Below, in pieces: positions 47,556 to 57,580 of a DNA stretch of 64,000 nucleotides; the stretch's first letter is position 1, and every line of letters begins with the position of its first letter. This DNA comes from an uncultured Pelagibacteraceae bacterium (GTDB lineage Bacteria > Pseudomonadota > Alphaproteobacteria > Pelagibacterales > Pelagibacteraceae), in NCBI GenBank assembly GCA_902575835.1, contig CACGSX010000004.1, positions 1 through 64,000 on the forward strand, written 5' to 3'. The notes beneath the pieces were generated by a model. That model searched no databases. It was not told the origin of the DNA and saw nothing but the letters and a program-made list of their open reading frames with translations. Position numbers and translations under genes: made by a program.

Positions 47556-48389
47556 TTAAGCTCTCTTCTTCTTTCTTCTTCTTATTATAAATTTATCAGT
47601 TCTTTTATTGTCTCTTGTTTTTAATCCTTTAGCTGATTGGCCAGTAGGAGAAACTGGATGTCTACCACCTGCGGATTTTCCTTCACCACCACCATGAGGG
47701 TGATCCACTGGATTTTTAACAACTCCTCTGGTATGTGGTCTTCTTCCCAACCATCTTGATCGACCAGCTTTACCAATTTTAATATTTTTTTGATCTGGAT
47801 TAGATAACACTCCAATAGTAGCCATCGCTCTTGAGTCTATTTTTCTAACTTCACCTGAAGTCATTTTTATAATTGAGTAATTTCCGTCAATTCCTGAAAT
47901 CGTTACGGAAGAACCAGCTGCTCTTGCTATTTTTCCACCAGCACCCGGCTGTATTTCAACATTGTGTATGTCAATACCAACTGGAATATCCTGTAATGGT
48001 AAACAATTTCCTATTTTAATTTCTGATGAAGAACCATTTTGAATATGATCACCAACTTTTATTTTTTGCGGAGCAAGATAGTAGAATTTTTGATTGTCTT
48101 CAAATTTAACTAACATTATATGACATGATCTGTTTGGATCATACTCAATTCTTTCCACAATTGCTTTCATGTCGATCTTTTTTCTGTAAAAATCAATTTT
48201 TCTGTACTTGTGCTTATGTCCTCCACCATGATTTCTAGATGTTATACGACCATAATTATTTCTTCCTTTTGATGAATAATTTGCACTTGTTAATGGCTTA
48301 TAAGGCTTACCCTTCCATAAACCTTCTCTACTTGTTAAAATAGTGCCTCTGGTAGATTTTGTGTAAGGTTTAAATGTTTTTAATGCCAT
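47556..48389 (-). CDS. rplB: 50S ribosomal protein L2
   Basis: One of the largest rRNA-binding proteins, near the peptidyl-transferase centre, 277 aa. YKPLTSANYSSKGRNNYGRI, GAGGKIARAAGSSVTISG and the invariant MNPVDHPHGGGEG-type motif, here KNPVDHPHGGGEGKSAGG, are present. 3 bases after rplW. Confidence 0.98.
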   Translation of the reverse strand: MALKTFKPYTKSTRGTILTSREGLWKGKPYKPLTSANYSSKGRNNYGRITSRNHGGGHKHKYRKIDFYRKKIDMKAIVERIEYDPNRSCHIMLVKFEDNQKFYYLAPQKIKVGDHIQNGSSSEIKIGNCLPLQDIPVGIDIHNVEIQPGAGGKIARAAGSSVTISGIDGNYSIIKMTSGEVRKIDSRAMATIGVLSNPDQKNIKIGKAGRSRWLGRRPHTRGVVKNPVDHPHGGGEGKSAGGRHPVSPTGQSAKGLKTRDNKRTDKFIIRRRKKKRA

Positions 48390-48392
48390 AAT

Positions 48393-48686
48393 TTAAATTC
48401 CTGTTGTTAAATCGATATTTTGACCTTTTTTAAGAGTAATAATTGCTTTTTTAAAACCTTTCTTTTTAACTTTTTTTCCCCTAGTAGATTTAATTAATGT
48501 TTTTTTATTAATAATATTAATTTTTGTTACGTTAACTTTAAAAATTTTTTCAATAGATCCTTTTAAGGTTTTTTTACTAGCACTTTGAGGTACCTTAAAA
48601 ACAATTTTATTTTGTTCTGACAAATTTGTTGATTTTTCAGTTACAACAGGAAACAAAATTTTATCGTATAGGCTTATTTTGTCCAT
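48393..48686 (-). CDS. rplW: 50S ribosomal protein L23
   Basis: Exit-tunnel protein where trigger factor and SRP dock, 97 aa. FPVVTEKSTNLSEQNKIVFKV near the start and VNVTKINIINKKTLIKSTRG match the family. One-base overlap with rplD. Confidence 0.96.
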   Translation of the reverse strand: MDKISLYDKILFPVVTEKSTNLSEQNKIVFKVPQSASKKTLKGSIEKIFKVNVTKINIINKKTLIKSTRGKKVKKKGFKKAIITLKKGQNIDLTTGI

Positions 48687-49309
48687 TATTGATACCTCTT
48701 TTCTAATTCTTTAACTGAGCTTTCAGTAAAAATAATTTTTTTATATTTAACTAAATCAAATGCACTGAAATGACTTGCATCTGTCAACTTGATATTCGGA
48801 ATATTTTTAGTCGATCTTAAGATATTATTTTTTGATTTTGTATCCACAATTAATAATGAGTTATTTGCATCAAACTTCTTTAAAAGTTCAAACATTTCTT
48901 TTGTTTTTTCAATCTTTTTTCCAAAATCATCAAAAATAATTACATTATTAGATTTATTTTTTTCAGTGATAAGTGAAGCTATACTCATTTTTTTTTCACT
49001 CTTATTCAACTTTCTAGTTTTATAATTATCCTGACCTTTTGGTCCGTGAGCTATTCCACCGCCCACAAATATAGGAGCCTTCTTGCTGGAGTGTCTAGCA
49101 TTACCAGTACCTTTTTGAGAATAAATTTTAGATGTTGAACCAGTTATTTCATTTCTTTGCTTTGTCTTTGCTTTTCTGCCTTTAAAATTCGCGTTTAATT
49201 TATAGATTACACCACTCACTAATTGATTGTTAACTTTAGCACTAAAAATTTTATCCAGAACTTCTATGCTCTGTTTTTTTCCATCAATACTTAATTTATC
49301 TATTTTCAT
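48686..49309 (-). CDS. rplD: 50S ribosomal protein L4
   Basis: Exit-tunnel protein; in Escherichia coli it represses the S10 operon. 207 aa: GSTSKIYSQKGTGNARHSSK and PIFVGGGIAHGPKGQDNYKTR form the conserved extended loop. No S10 leader is possible here because rpsJ follows fusA by 2 bases, so L4-mediated control would need another site. Confidence 0.96.
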   Translation of the reverse strand: MKIDKLSIDGKKQSIEVLDKIFSAKVNNQLVSGVIYKLNANFKGRKAKTKQRNEITGSTSKIYSQKGTGNARHSSKKAPIFVGGGIAHGPKGQDNYKTRKLNKSEKKMSIASLITEKNKSNNVIIFDDFGKKIEKTKEMFELLKKFDANNSLLIVDTKSKNNILRSTKNIPNIKLTDASHFSAFDLVKYKKIIFTESSVKELEKRYQ

Positions 49310-50020
49310 TTATTTTTTCTTTTTATCTGCTGATTTTTTTTGTTTTTCAATTTGCTCATTTTTTTCCTCAATTGACATTCGGTTAATATCTTTGACTGAT
49401 TTTCTAATTAAAACTTCTGTATTTTTTGATCCAGGAATAGAACCTTTTAAATATAGTAAATTGTTCTCTTTGTCAGTTTTTATAACTTCAATATTTTGTA
49501 TAGTCCTAACTTTATCTCCCATATGACCAGCCATTTTTTTTCCTTTAAAAACTTTACCTGGATCCTGCCTCTGTCCTGTTGAACCATGTGATCTATGAGA
49601 AATTGAAACACCATGAGTGGCCCTCAATCCGCCAAAATTATGCCTCTTCATTGCACCTGCAAACCCTTTACCAATTGTCTTAGATTTTACGTCAACAAAT
49701 TTAACATTCTCAAATATTTCTAACCCAATTTCATTCCCTGCTTTGAAATTTTCAGTACTTTCTAACCTAAACTCTTTAAGTGTTTTTTTTGGCTCAGTAT
49801 TTTTTTTGGCAAAATAACCTTTCATAGCTTTGGTTAATTTCGAGTTTTTTATTTTTCCAAATCCAATTTGGACTGCGCTATATCCTCTGTTTTCTTTATT
49901 GATAATGTTAATTACTCTTCCAATCTCCATTTTTAATACAGTAACTGGAACTGATTGGCCAGTTTTAAAAAACTCTCTAGACATTCCTATTTTTTTTCCA
50001 ATTAAAGCTAAATTATCCAT
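49310..50020 (-). CDS. rplC: 50S ribosomal protein L3
   Basis: Assembly initiator of the large subunit. [23 protein letters not shown] at the start and the central [21 protein letters not shown] with [15 protein letters not shown] identify it. 236 aa, with a charged Lys/Glu C-terminal tail of about 25 residues beyond the core. One-base overlap with rpsJ. Confidence 0.97.
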   Translation of the reverse strand: MDNLALIGKKIGMSREFFKTGQSVPVTVLKMEIGRVINIINKENRGYSAVQIGFGKIKNSKLTKAMKGYFAKKNTEPKKTLKEFRLESTENFKAGNEIGLEIFENVKFVDVKSKTIGKGFAGAMKRHNFGGLRATHGVSISHRSHGSTGQRQDPGKVFKGKKMAGHMGDKVRTIQNIEVIKTDKENNLLYLKGSIPGSKNTEVLIRKSVKDINRMSIEEKNEQIEKQKKSADKKKK

Positions 50021-50328
50021 TATATTTTAATCTCCACATCTACTCCTGATGCTAAATCAAGCTTCATTAGTGCTTCAACTGTTGCAGGTGTAGGCTCAAT
50101 AATATCAATTAATCTTTTATGGGTTCTGGTTTCGAATTGTTCTCTACTTTTTTTATCAATATGTGGTGATCTTAAAACGGTATATCTCTCTATTTTTGTA
50201 GGTAAAGGAATTGGACCTTTAATATTAGCTCCTGTTCTTTTAACAGTATTCACAATCTCTTCAGTGGACTGATCCAAAACCTTGTTATCGTATGCTCTTA
50301 ATTTTATTCTAATATTTTGTTTATCCAT
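50020..50328 (-). CDS. rpsJ: 30S ribosomal protein S10
   Basis: Small-subunit head protein, also NusE in antitermination. 102 aa with [39 protein letters not shown] and [14 protein letters not shown]. It follows fusA after 2 bases; the tuf gene found here in most Alphaproteobacteria is missing. Confidence 0.98.
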   Translation of the reverse strand: MDKQNIRIKLRAYDNKVLDQSTEEIVNTVKRTGANIKGPIPLPTKIERYTVLRSPHIDKKSREQFETRTHKRLIDIIEPTPATVEALMKLDLASGVDVEIKI

Positions 50329-50330
50329 AA

Positions 50331-52406
50331 TTAGCCTGTTTTCTTGGTTACCTCATCTTGAACATTTTGTGGAACCTTGTCGTAATGATCAAAAAACATT
50401 GAGTATTGAGCTCTACCTTGTGACATAGATCTTAAGCTATTTATGTAACCAAACATATTTGCTAATGGCACCATTGCAGTTATTACTGTTGCATTTCCTC
50501 TTTGCTCTTGTGTACTTATTTGACCTCTTCTACTATTTAAATCACCTATTACATCGCCCATGTAATCTTCTGGAGTCACTACTTCTACTCTCATTACTGG
50601 TTCTAAAAGTTTTAGAGTTCCTCGAGCACATGCTTCTTTAAAACATTGTCTTGATGCAAGCTCAAAAGCTAATACGCTTGAGTCAACATCGTGGTGCAAA
50701 CCATCTAAGATTGTAACTTTATAGTCAATCAAAGGAAACCCAGCCAAAATTCCACCATCAGCTATTGTCTCTACACCCTTTTCAACACCTGGTATAAATT
50801 CTTTTGGTATTGCTCCACCTTTTATTTTGCTTTCAATTTCTCTACCTTTGCCTGGTTCTAGCGGTTCAACAGATAATTTTACTCTTGCAAACTGTCCTGC
50901 TCCACCACTCTGTTTTTTGTGTGTGTAATCAAACTCAGCAGCATTTAATATTGTTTCTCTGTATGCAACCTGAGGTGCTCCTACATTTGCCTCAACTTTG
51001 AATTCTCTTTTCATTCTATCAACAATAATATCTAAATGTAATTCACCCATTCCTTTAATTATTGTTTGACCTGACTCTTCGTCTGATGACACTCTAAATG
51101 ATGGATCTTCCTTAGCTAATCTTCCTAATGCTTCACCCATTTTTTCTTGATCAGCTTTTGATTTAGGTTCGACTGCAATTTCTATAACTGGATCTGGAAA
51201 TTCCATTGGCTCAAGTAATACTGGTGCATCTTTATTTGCCAGTGTATGACCTGTTATTGTATTTTTTAACCCAGCGAGTGCTACAATATCTCCAGCGCTT
51301 GCTTCTTTGATATCCTCTCTTGAATTAGCGTGCATTAAAAGCATTCTTCCAACTCTTTCTTCTTTATCTGAAGAAGTATTGTAAACTCCAGTTCCAGATT
51401 TAACTGTACCTGAATAAATTCTTATAAATGTGAGACTTCCTACAAATGGATCAGTTGCAACTTTAAACGCCAACGCTGAAAAAGGAGCACTGTCTTCAAA
51501 CTTCATTTCAATTTCTTCATCAGATCCTGGTTTTGTTCCCATAATAGATCCTAGATCTTCTGGGCTAGGTAAATAATCTACAACAGCATCTAATAATGGT
51601 TGAACACCTTTATTTTTGAAAGCTGAACCAGTCAAAACTGGTACAAAATCAAAATTTAGGCAACCTCTTCTCACACATTTAATTAAGTCTTCTTGTTTTA
51701 TTTCTTGGCCTCCTAAGTAATCTTCCATTAATTTTTCGTCCTGTTCAACGGCTGTCTCAACTAATTCTTGTCTATATTTGTCACAAATTTCTTTTAGATC
51801 CTCTGGAATTTCTTTTTCTTCCCATTCAGCACCAAGGTCTTCATTTTTCCATACGATTGCTTTCATTTTAACTAAATCAACAACACCTTGTAATGAAGCT
51901 TCTATTCCTATTGGAACCTGCATAACTAAAGGCTTAGCTCCAAGCCTATCTTTGATCATATCTACGCATCTAAAGAAATCTGCTCCAGTCCTATCAAGTT
52001 TATTAACAAAACATATTCTAGGAACTTTATATTTATCAGCTTGTCTCCAAACTGTTTCGGATTGAGGCTCAACACCTGCAACACCATCAAATACTGCAAC
52101 AGCACCATCTAAAACTTTAAGAGATCTTTCAACTTCAATTGTAAAATCAACATGGCCTGGGGTATCAATTATATTAACTCTATGTTCTCTCCAAAAACAA
52201 GTAGTTGCAGCTGAAGTTATTGTAATACCTCTTTCTTGCTCTTGTTCCATCCAATCCATCGTTGCAGCACCATCATGCACCTCTCCAATTTTATGACTTT
52301 TACCTGTGTAGTACAAAATTCTTTCTGTGGTTGTGGTTTTTCCAGCATCAATATGAGCCATGATGCCAATGTTTCTATATTTATTTAGTGGATGAGTTTT
52401 TGCCAT
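50331..52406 (-). CDS. fusA: Elongation factor G
   Basis: Translocation GTPase. G1 [18 protein letters not shown]3 DTPGHVDF, G4 NKLDRTGAD; domain IV with YRETI and the C-terminal [19 protein letters not shown] are standard. I choose the ATG at 52406 ([12 protein letters not shown], 691 aa), which fits the family better than the ATG at 52418 overlapping the rpsG stop. Confidence 0.97.
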   Translation of the reverse strand: MAKTHPLNKYRNIGIMAHIDAGKTTTTERILYYTGKSHKIGEVHDGAATMDWMEQEQERGITITSAATTCFWREHRVNIIDTPGHVDFTIEVERSLKVLDGAVAVFDGVAGVEPQSETVWRQADKYKVPRICFVNKLDRTGADFFRCVDMIKDRLGAKPLVMQVPIGIEASLQGVVDLVKMKAIVWKNEDLGAEWEEKEIPEDLKEICDKYRQELVETAVEQDEKLMEDYLGGQEIKQEDLIKCVRRGCLNFDFVPVLTGSAFKNKGVQPLLDAVVDYLPSPEDLGSIMGTKPGSDEEIEMKFEDSAPFSALAFKVATDPFVGSLTFIRIYSGTVKSGTGVYNTSSDKEERVGRMLLMHANSREDIKEASAGDIVALAGLKNTITGHTLANKDAPVLLEPMEFPDPVIEIAVEPKSKADQEKMGEALGRLAKEDPSFRVSSDEESGQTIIKGMGELHLDIIVDRMKREFKVEANVGAPQVAYRETILNAAEFDYTHKKQSGGAGQFARVKLSVEPLEPGKGREIESKIKGGAIPKEFIPGVEKGVETIADGGILAGFPLIDYKVTILDGLHHDVDSSVLAFELASRQCFKEACARGTLKLLEPVMRVEVVTPEDYMGDVIGDLNSRRGQISTQEQRGNATVITAMVPLANMFGYINSLRSMSQGRAQYSMFFDHYDKVPQNVQDEVTKKTG

Positions 52407-52411
52407 ATTGT

Positions 52412-52882
52412 TTACCATCTAAAATGTGCAAAGGCTTTATTAGACTCTGCCATTTTATGTGTATCCTCTTTCTTTTTTATTGCCGAACCTCTTTTTTGAT
52501 AGGCATCAAAAATTTCATTAAATAATTTATCGGACATTTTTTTATCCTTTCTTTTTCTTGATGCATCAATAATCCATCTTAATGCTAATGCTTGTGATCT
52601 TTTAGCTTTAACTTCAACAGGAACTTGATAAGTAGCACCTCCAACACGTCTTGATCTAACTTCAACTGTGGGTCTTACATTATTTATTGCATCATTAAAT
52701 ACTGTTAAAGGTTCGTCTTTTGATTTTGATTTAATTTTATCGATTGCATCATAAACAATTTTTTCTGCGATAGTTTTTTTACCATCAAACATTATAGAGT
52801 TGATTAATTTTGGAATTATTACTGATTTATATTTAGGGTCTACAATTGGAATTTTTTTAGGAGCTTTTCTTTTTCGAGACAT
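52412..52882 (-). CDS. rpsG: 30S ribosomal protein S7
   Basis: 16S rRNA 3'-domain organiser; str-operon repressor in Escherichia coli. 156 aa: [40 protein letters not shown] and the C-terminal [13 protein letters not shown]. Two bases after rpsL. Confidence 0.98.
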   Translation of the reverse strand: MSRKRKAPKKIPIVDPKYKSVIIPKLINSIMFDGKKTIAEKIVYDAIDKIKSKSKDEPLTVFNDAINNVRPTVEVRSRRVGGATYQVPVEVKAKRSQALALRWIIDASRKRKDKKMSDKLFNEIFDAYQKRGSAIKKKEDTHKMAESNKAFAHFRW

Positions 52883-52884
52883 GT

Positions 52885-53256
52885 TTATTTACCTTTTTTT
52901 GTTCCGTATAAAGAACGTCTCTGTTTTCTATTTGCAACTCCTTGGGTGTCTAAATTACCACGAAGTATATGATATCTGACACCGGGCAAATCTTTTACAC
53001 GTCCACCTCTTATTAATACTACTGAGTGTTCTTGTAAATTATGTCCTTCTCCAGGAATATATGCCGTAACTTCAAAACCATTTGATAATCTAACTCTTGC
53101 AACTTTTCTTAATGCTGAGTTTGGTTTTTTAGGAGTAGTTGTATAAACTTTTACGCAAACACCTCTTTTCAAAGGTTGTTTTTGCAATGCTGGAACTTTA
53201 TTCCTAGCAATTTGTTTATCTCTTCCTTTTCTTAGCAACTGGTTTATTGTTGGCAT
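52885..53256 (-). CDS. rpsL: 30S ribosomal protein S12
   Basis: Decoding-centre protein. [20 protein letters not shown] opens the 123-aa protein; [21 protein letters not shown] and [18 protein letters not shown] carry the residues where streptomycin-resistance changes occur in other bacteria. I start at 53256; an in-frame upstream ATG at 53355 would add 33 residues unrelated to S12. A promoter and leader lie in the 156-base gap after rpoC. Confidence 0.98.
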   Translation of the reverse strand: MPTINQLLRKGRDKQIARNKVPALQKQPLKRGVCVKVYTTTPKKPNSALRKVARVRLSNGFEVTAYIPGEGHNLQEHSVVLIRGGRVKDLPGVRYHILRGNLDTQGVANRKQRRSLYGTKKGK

Positions 53257-53285
53257 AAAAATAAATATAAATTTGATTTTAGATG

Positions 53286-53305
53286 AAATAACTGTCAGGT
53301 TATTT
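53286..53305 (-). promoter_or_regulatory. Hairpin in the rpsL leader
   Basis: On the minus strand AAATAAC and GTTATTT pair around a six-base loop CTGACA, 30 bases before the rpsL ATG. A 10-base palindrome TAGTGCACTA lies further upstream at 53317-53326. Together they occupy much of the roughly 93-base leader expected from the promoter at 53356-53383. This is one of the longest non-coding stretches of the window, so a control role for the str genes is plausible but unproven. Confidence 0.4.
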
Positions 53306-53355
53306 GTGGCAGCGTTTAGTGCACTAGTCACTACATTCCAACCAAAAACACGCAC

Positions 53356-53383
53356 AAATTACTATAGAAATTCAATTTGTCAA
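53356..53383 (-). promoter_or_regulatory. Promoter candidate for rpsL-rpsG-fusA and onward
   Basis: Exact -35 TTGACA (53378-53383, minus strand) with TAATTT (53356-53361) 16 bases on. A better -10 hexamer, TATAGT (53361-53366), is only 11 bases away and too close. Position just after the rpoC end and 100 bases before rpsL supports a str-operon promoter. Confidence 0.5.
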
Positions 53384-53412
53384 ATTAAAAGACATGGAAA
53401 AATAACGATTTT

Positions 53413-56400
53413 TTATTGATTTACGGGGCTTTCTGCTTGTTCAATCTTCTCGTTCTCAGCAATGAATTTTTCATCGTCTAAACGAGCTTTCTTGTTCCAT
53501 AAGTTTTTAACAGATCCTGTTCCTGCAGGAACTAATCTACCAACGATAACATTTTCTTTTAAACCTGATAACTTATCTACCTTTCCTTTAATAGCAGCGT
53601 CTGTTAATACTCTTGTTGTTTCCTGGAAAGAAGCGGCTGAAATAAATGATTCTGTTTGAAGTGAGGCTTTAGTTATTCCCATTAAAACTCTTTCACCTAC
53701 AGCAGGATTTTTACCATCTTTAACAAGTTGTTCGTTAGTATTTTCAAATTTAATTCTATCAACAATTTCGCCAGGTAAATATGTACTATCTCCTTGAACT
53801 TTTACTTCAATTTTTTTCAACATTTGTCTTAAAATTACCTCAATGTGCTTATCATTGATAATTACACCTTGCAGTCTATAAACATCTTGAACTTGGTTAA
53901 CAAAATATTCAGTTAATTCTTCTATACCTAATATTCTTAGAATATCATGAGGTAATGGTTGACCATCTAAAAGGTACTCACCTTTTTTTATTTTTTCTCC
54001 TTGATTAAAATTAATATGTTTTCCCTTTGGAATTAAATAACTTGAAGTATCACCATTTTCCGATTCAATTGTTACTCTTTGCTTACCTCTTACCTCTTTA
54101 CCAAATATTACCTTACCATCATTCTCTGCAATAATTGCACTATCTTTTGCTTTTCTTGCTTCGAATAATTCAGCAACTCTCGGCAGACCTCCTGTTATAT
54201 CTTTAGTCTTTGTAGTCTCTTTAGGCAATCTAGCTATTACATCACCCGCCGAAATTTTTTGTCCGTCTTTAACAGATAAAATTGAGTCTGGAACTAAGTA
54301 ATATCTTGCTTCATTATCATCAGCTTTTTTAACAACATTTCCTTTTGAATCTCTTAAAGTAATTCTTGGTTTTAAATCTGTATTTTTAGATTGAGTTTTC
54401 CAATCTACAACTGCTTTAGTAGAAATCCCAGTTGCATCATCGGTTGTTTCAGCAATAGATACACCATCTATTAAATCTACATAGTTTGCTATTCCATCTT
54501 TTTCAGCAATAACTGGTGTTGTGTATGGATCCCACTCACATATTTTAGAACCCTTTTTGACTTTATCTCCATTCTCAAAGAAAAGTTTTGATCCATACGG
54601 CACTTTATATGATGCTACTTGAAGTCCGTTGTCGTCCTCGATAGAAAGTTCAGTATTTCTTCCCATTACAATTAAATTCTTTTTTGAATCAATTAATAAA
54701 TTTGTATTAACAATCTTAAGTTTACCATCGTTGTTTGATACTATTTGAGAGTCTTGTTTTACAGAAGCTGTTCCTCCAACGTGGAAAGTTCTCATTGTAA
54801 GTTGAGTTCCTGGTTCACCAATTGATTGTGCTGAGATCATTCCAATTGCCTCTCCAACGTGAACCATTTTTCCTCTTGATAGATCTCTTCCGTATGATGT
54901 GGCGCAAACACCTTCTTTCATTCCACATGTCATTACTGAATAGACATTTAAGCTCTTTACACCTGCAGAATCTATTTTTTCACATCCTGCTTCGTCGATC
55001 ATTTGATCTTTTTTGATTAATACTTCCCCAGTTAATGGATTTTTTACATCTTTTGCAACAACTCTTCCGAGAGCTCTTTCTGACAAACTAACCATTATGT
55101 TACCACCTTCTAAAACTTCCGTAAGTTTTATGGAACCACATTTTTTTGTGCATTTAGGTGCAGTAATTGTTAAATCTTGAGCAACATCACAAAGTCTTCT
55201 AGTTAAGTATCCTGAGCTTGCTGTCTTTAATGCTGTATCTGCTAATCCTTTTCTAGCACCGTGAGTAGAGTTAAAATATTCTAAAGCTGTTAAACCTTCT
55301 TTAAAGTTTGATGTAATTGGAGACTCAATAATTTCTCCAGATGGTTTTGCAATTAAACCTCTCATACCAGCTAATTGCTTCATTTGAGCAGCAGAACCTC
55401 TTGCACCACTATCTGCCATCATAAATACTGAATTAATTTTTAAACCATCTTCTGTCATTTCTGTAGCTGAAATTCTTTTCATCATTTCGGATGCGACTTT
55501 ATCGGTACATTTTGACCACGCATCAATAACTTTATTATATTTTTCACCTCTAGTAATTAATCCTTCTGCATACTGATTTTCATAATCAGAAATTAGTTTT
55601 TTAGTTTCATCAATTAATTGCTGTTTGTTATCTGGAATTACTAAATCATCTTTACCAAATGATATTCCGGCTTTGAAAGCATGTTTAAATCCGAGATCTT
55701 TTAATTTATCACAAAATATTACTGTACTTTTTTGACCAGAAAATCTGAACACGTGATCAATGACCTCAGAAACTATTTTTTTTGGTAGTAATCTGTCAAC
55801 TAGGGCAAATTTGTTATTTATATTTTTTGGAATTAGATTTGCTAAAAGAAACCTTCCGGCTGTACTAATATGCTTTTCATATTTAGTATTACCTTTTTCA
55901 TCAACCGTATCAAATCTAGAAACTATTCTTGAATGAACTTTAATTTGGCCTATTTCTAAAGCATGCTCAATTTCTGAAGTATTTACAAAATATCCCTCAA
56001 CTCTTTCAGTTTGATATGGAGGTTGGGAAAGATAGTAAATTCCTAAAATCATATCCTGACTTGGAACAATTATAGGTTTGCCATTGGATGGGCTTAAAAT
56101 ATTATTTGTAGACATCATTAATACTCTTGCTTCTAATTGTGCCTCTAAACTTAGTGGAACATGAACTGCCATTTGATCACCATCAAAATCTGCATTAAAT
56201 GCAGCACAAGTTAAAGGATGTAATTCTATTGCATTACCTTCAATTAATTTTGGCTCAAAAGCTTGTACACCAAGTCTATGGAGTGTTGGAGCTCTATTTA
56301 ATATGACTGGATGTTCTCTAACAATTAATTCTAAAGCATCCCAAACTTCATTTCTCTCTCTTTCAACAAGTTTTTTAGCTTGTTTTATTGTAGAAGCTAA

Positions 56401-57579
56401 TCCAAGTTTATTTAATCTTGCATATAAAAAAGGTTTAAATAATTCTAAAGCCATTTTTTTTGGCAATCCACATTCATGTAATTTTAAATCCGGTCCTACA
56501 ACAATTACAGATCTTCCTGAATAATCTACTCTCTTGCCTAGTAAATTTTGTCTAAATCTTCCTTGTTTACCTTTCAGCATTTCTGCCAATGATTTAAGTG
56601 GTCTTTTTCCTGTTCCTGTAATTACTCTCCCTCTTCTACCGTTATCAAAGAGTGCATCAACAGACTCTTGTAGCATTCTTTTTTCATTTCTGACGATTAT
56701 GTCTGGTGCTTTTAGATCCATTAATCTTTTTAAACGATTATTTCTATTTATTACTCTTCTGTATAAATCATTCAAATCTGATGTAGCAAATCTCCCCCCA
56801 TCCAAAGGAACTAAAGGTCTTAACTCTGGAGGAATTACTGGAATTGTCGTTAAAATCATCCATTCAGGTTTATTTCCAGTCTCAATAAATGACTCAATTA
56901 ATTTTAATCTTTTAATAGATCTTTCCTCTGAAACCTTTGATTTAGTTTCTTTAATTGATTTAATTAACAGTTCTTTTTCTTGCTTTAAATCTATGGATTT
57001 TAATATTTCTAAAATTGCTTCAGCTCCAATTCCTGCAGTAAATGACTCTTCGCCATACTCATCCTGGTATTTTATTAATTCTTCCTCACCCAAAAGCTGA
57101 TTTTTCTTAAGTCCTGTTAGTCCAGGCTCAATAACTATAAAGTTTTCAAAATATAATACTCTTTCAACTTCCTTAAGTTTCATATCTATTGCAAGAGATA
57201 TTCTGCTTGGTAAAGATTTTAAAAACCATATGTGAGCAACAGGAGTTGCTAAATTTATGTGGCCCATTCTTTCACGTCTTACATTTGATTTTGTTACCTC
57301 AACACCACATTTTTCACATATAATTCCTCTGAATTTCATTCTCTTATACTTGCCGCAAAGACACTCATAATCTTTTATAGGCCCAAATATTCTTGCACAA
57401 AATAACCCATCTTTTTCTGGTCTAAATGTTCTATAGTTAATTGTTTCAGGCTTTTTAATTTCTCCATAAGTCCATGATTTAATTTTTTCTGGACTTGCGA
57501 GTGTAATTTTTATGCTATTAAAATTTTGTGCTTCTGAAATTTCTGATGACTTAAATAGATCTGTTAATTCTTTACTCAT
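53413..57579 (-). CDS. rpoC: RNA polymerase beta' subunit
   Basis: Catalytic subunit, 1388 aa. N-terminal zinc site [20 protein letters not shown] (four Cys), catalytic [12 protein letters not shown] with the Mg-binding Asp triad, and trigger-loop region [20 protein letters not shown] are intact. The second zinc site is odd: C885 and C892 are kept, but the fourth ligand, Cys898 in Escherichia coli, is Ser895 ([11 protein letters not shown]). An extra Cys lies at the first ligand (C810 and C814 in KCTKKCG). 1 base after rpoB. Confidence 0.98.
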   Translation of the reverse strand: MSKELTDLFKSSEISEAQNFNSIKITLASPEKIKSWTYGEIKKPETINYRTFRPEKDGLFCARIFGPIKDYECLCGKYKRMKFRGIICEKCGVEVTKSNVRRERMGHINLATPVAHIWFLKSLPSRISLAIDMKLKEVERVLYFENFIVIEPGLTGLKKNQLLGEEELIKYQDEYGEESFTAGIGAEAILEILKSIDLKQEKELLIKSIKETKSKVSEERSIKRLKLIESFIETGNKPEWMILTTIPVIPPELRPLVPLDGGRFATSDLNDLYRRVINRNNRLKRLMDLKAPDIIVRNEKRMLQESVDALFDNGRRGRVITGTGKRPLKSLAEMLKGKQGRFRQNLLGKRVDYSGRSVIVVGPDLKLHECGLPKKMALELFKPFLYARLNKLGLASTIKQAKKLVERERNEVWDALELIVREHPVILNRAPTLHRLGVQAFEPKLIEGNAIELHPLTCAAFNADFDGDQMAVHVPLSLEAQLEARVLMMSTNNILSPSNGKPIIVPSQDMILGIYYLSQPPYQTERVEGYFVNTSEIEHALEIGQIKVHSRIVSRFDTVDEKGNTKYEKHISTAGRFLLANLIPKNINNKFALVDRLLPKKIVSEVIDHVFRFSGQKSTVIFCDKLKDLGFKHAFKAGISFGKDDLVIPDNKQQLIDETKKLISDYENQYAEGLITRGEKYNKVIDAWSKCTDKVASEMMKRISATEMTEDGLKINSVFMMADSGARGSAAQMKQLAGMRGLIAKPSGEIIESPITSNFKEGLTALEYFNSTHGARKGLADTALKTASSGYLTRRLCDVAQDLTITAPKCTKKCGSIKLTEVLEGGNIMVSLSERALGRVVAKDVKNPLTGEVLIKKDQMIDEAGCEKIDSAGVKSLNVYSVMTCGMKEGVCATSYGRDLSRGKMVHVGEAIGMISAQSIGEPGTQLTMRTFHVGGTASVKQDSQIVSNNDGKLKIVNTNLLIDSKKNLIVMGRNTELSIEDDNGLQVASYKVPYGSKLFFENGDKVKKGSKICEWDPYTTPVIAEKDGIANYVDLIDGVSIAETTDDATGISTKAVVDWKTQSKNTDLKPRITLRDSKGNVVKKADDNEARYYLVPDSILSVKDGQKISAGDVIARLPKETTKTKDITGGLPRVAELFEARKAKDSAIIAENDGKVIFGKEVRGKQRVTIESENGDTSSYLIPKGKHINFNQGEKIKKGEYLLDGQPLPHDILRILGIEELTEYFVNQVQDVYRLQGVIINDKHIEVILRQMLKKIEVKVQGDSTYLPGEIVDRIKFENTNEQLVKDGKNPAVGERVLMGITKASLQTESFISAASFQETTRVLTDAAIKGKVDKLSGLKENVIVGRLVPAGTGSVKNLWNKKARLDDEKFIAENEKIEQAESPVNQ

Positions 57580-57580
57580 A

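Noticed and set aside
53257-53355. 33-residue N-terminal extension of S12
   Set aside because: The S12 family begins at MPTINQLL (53256); the extension lies over the leader hairpin and the downstream side of the promoter.
53398-53413. Possible terminator after rpoC (AAAAAT/ATTTTT around AACG)
   Set aside because: The stem is purely A-T with no G-C pair and includes the rpoC stop; too weak to call in AT-rich DNA.
56534-57100. 188-codon plus-strand frame opposite rpoC
   Set aside because: Lies entirely inside the well-conserved rpoC coding region, with a composition typical of antisense translation of conserved genes.
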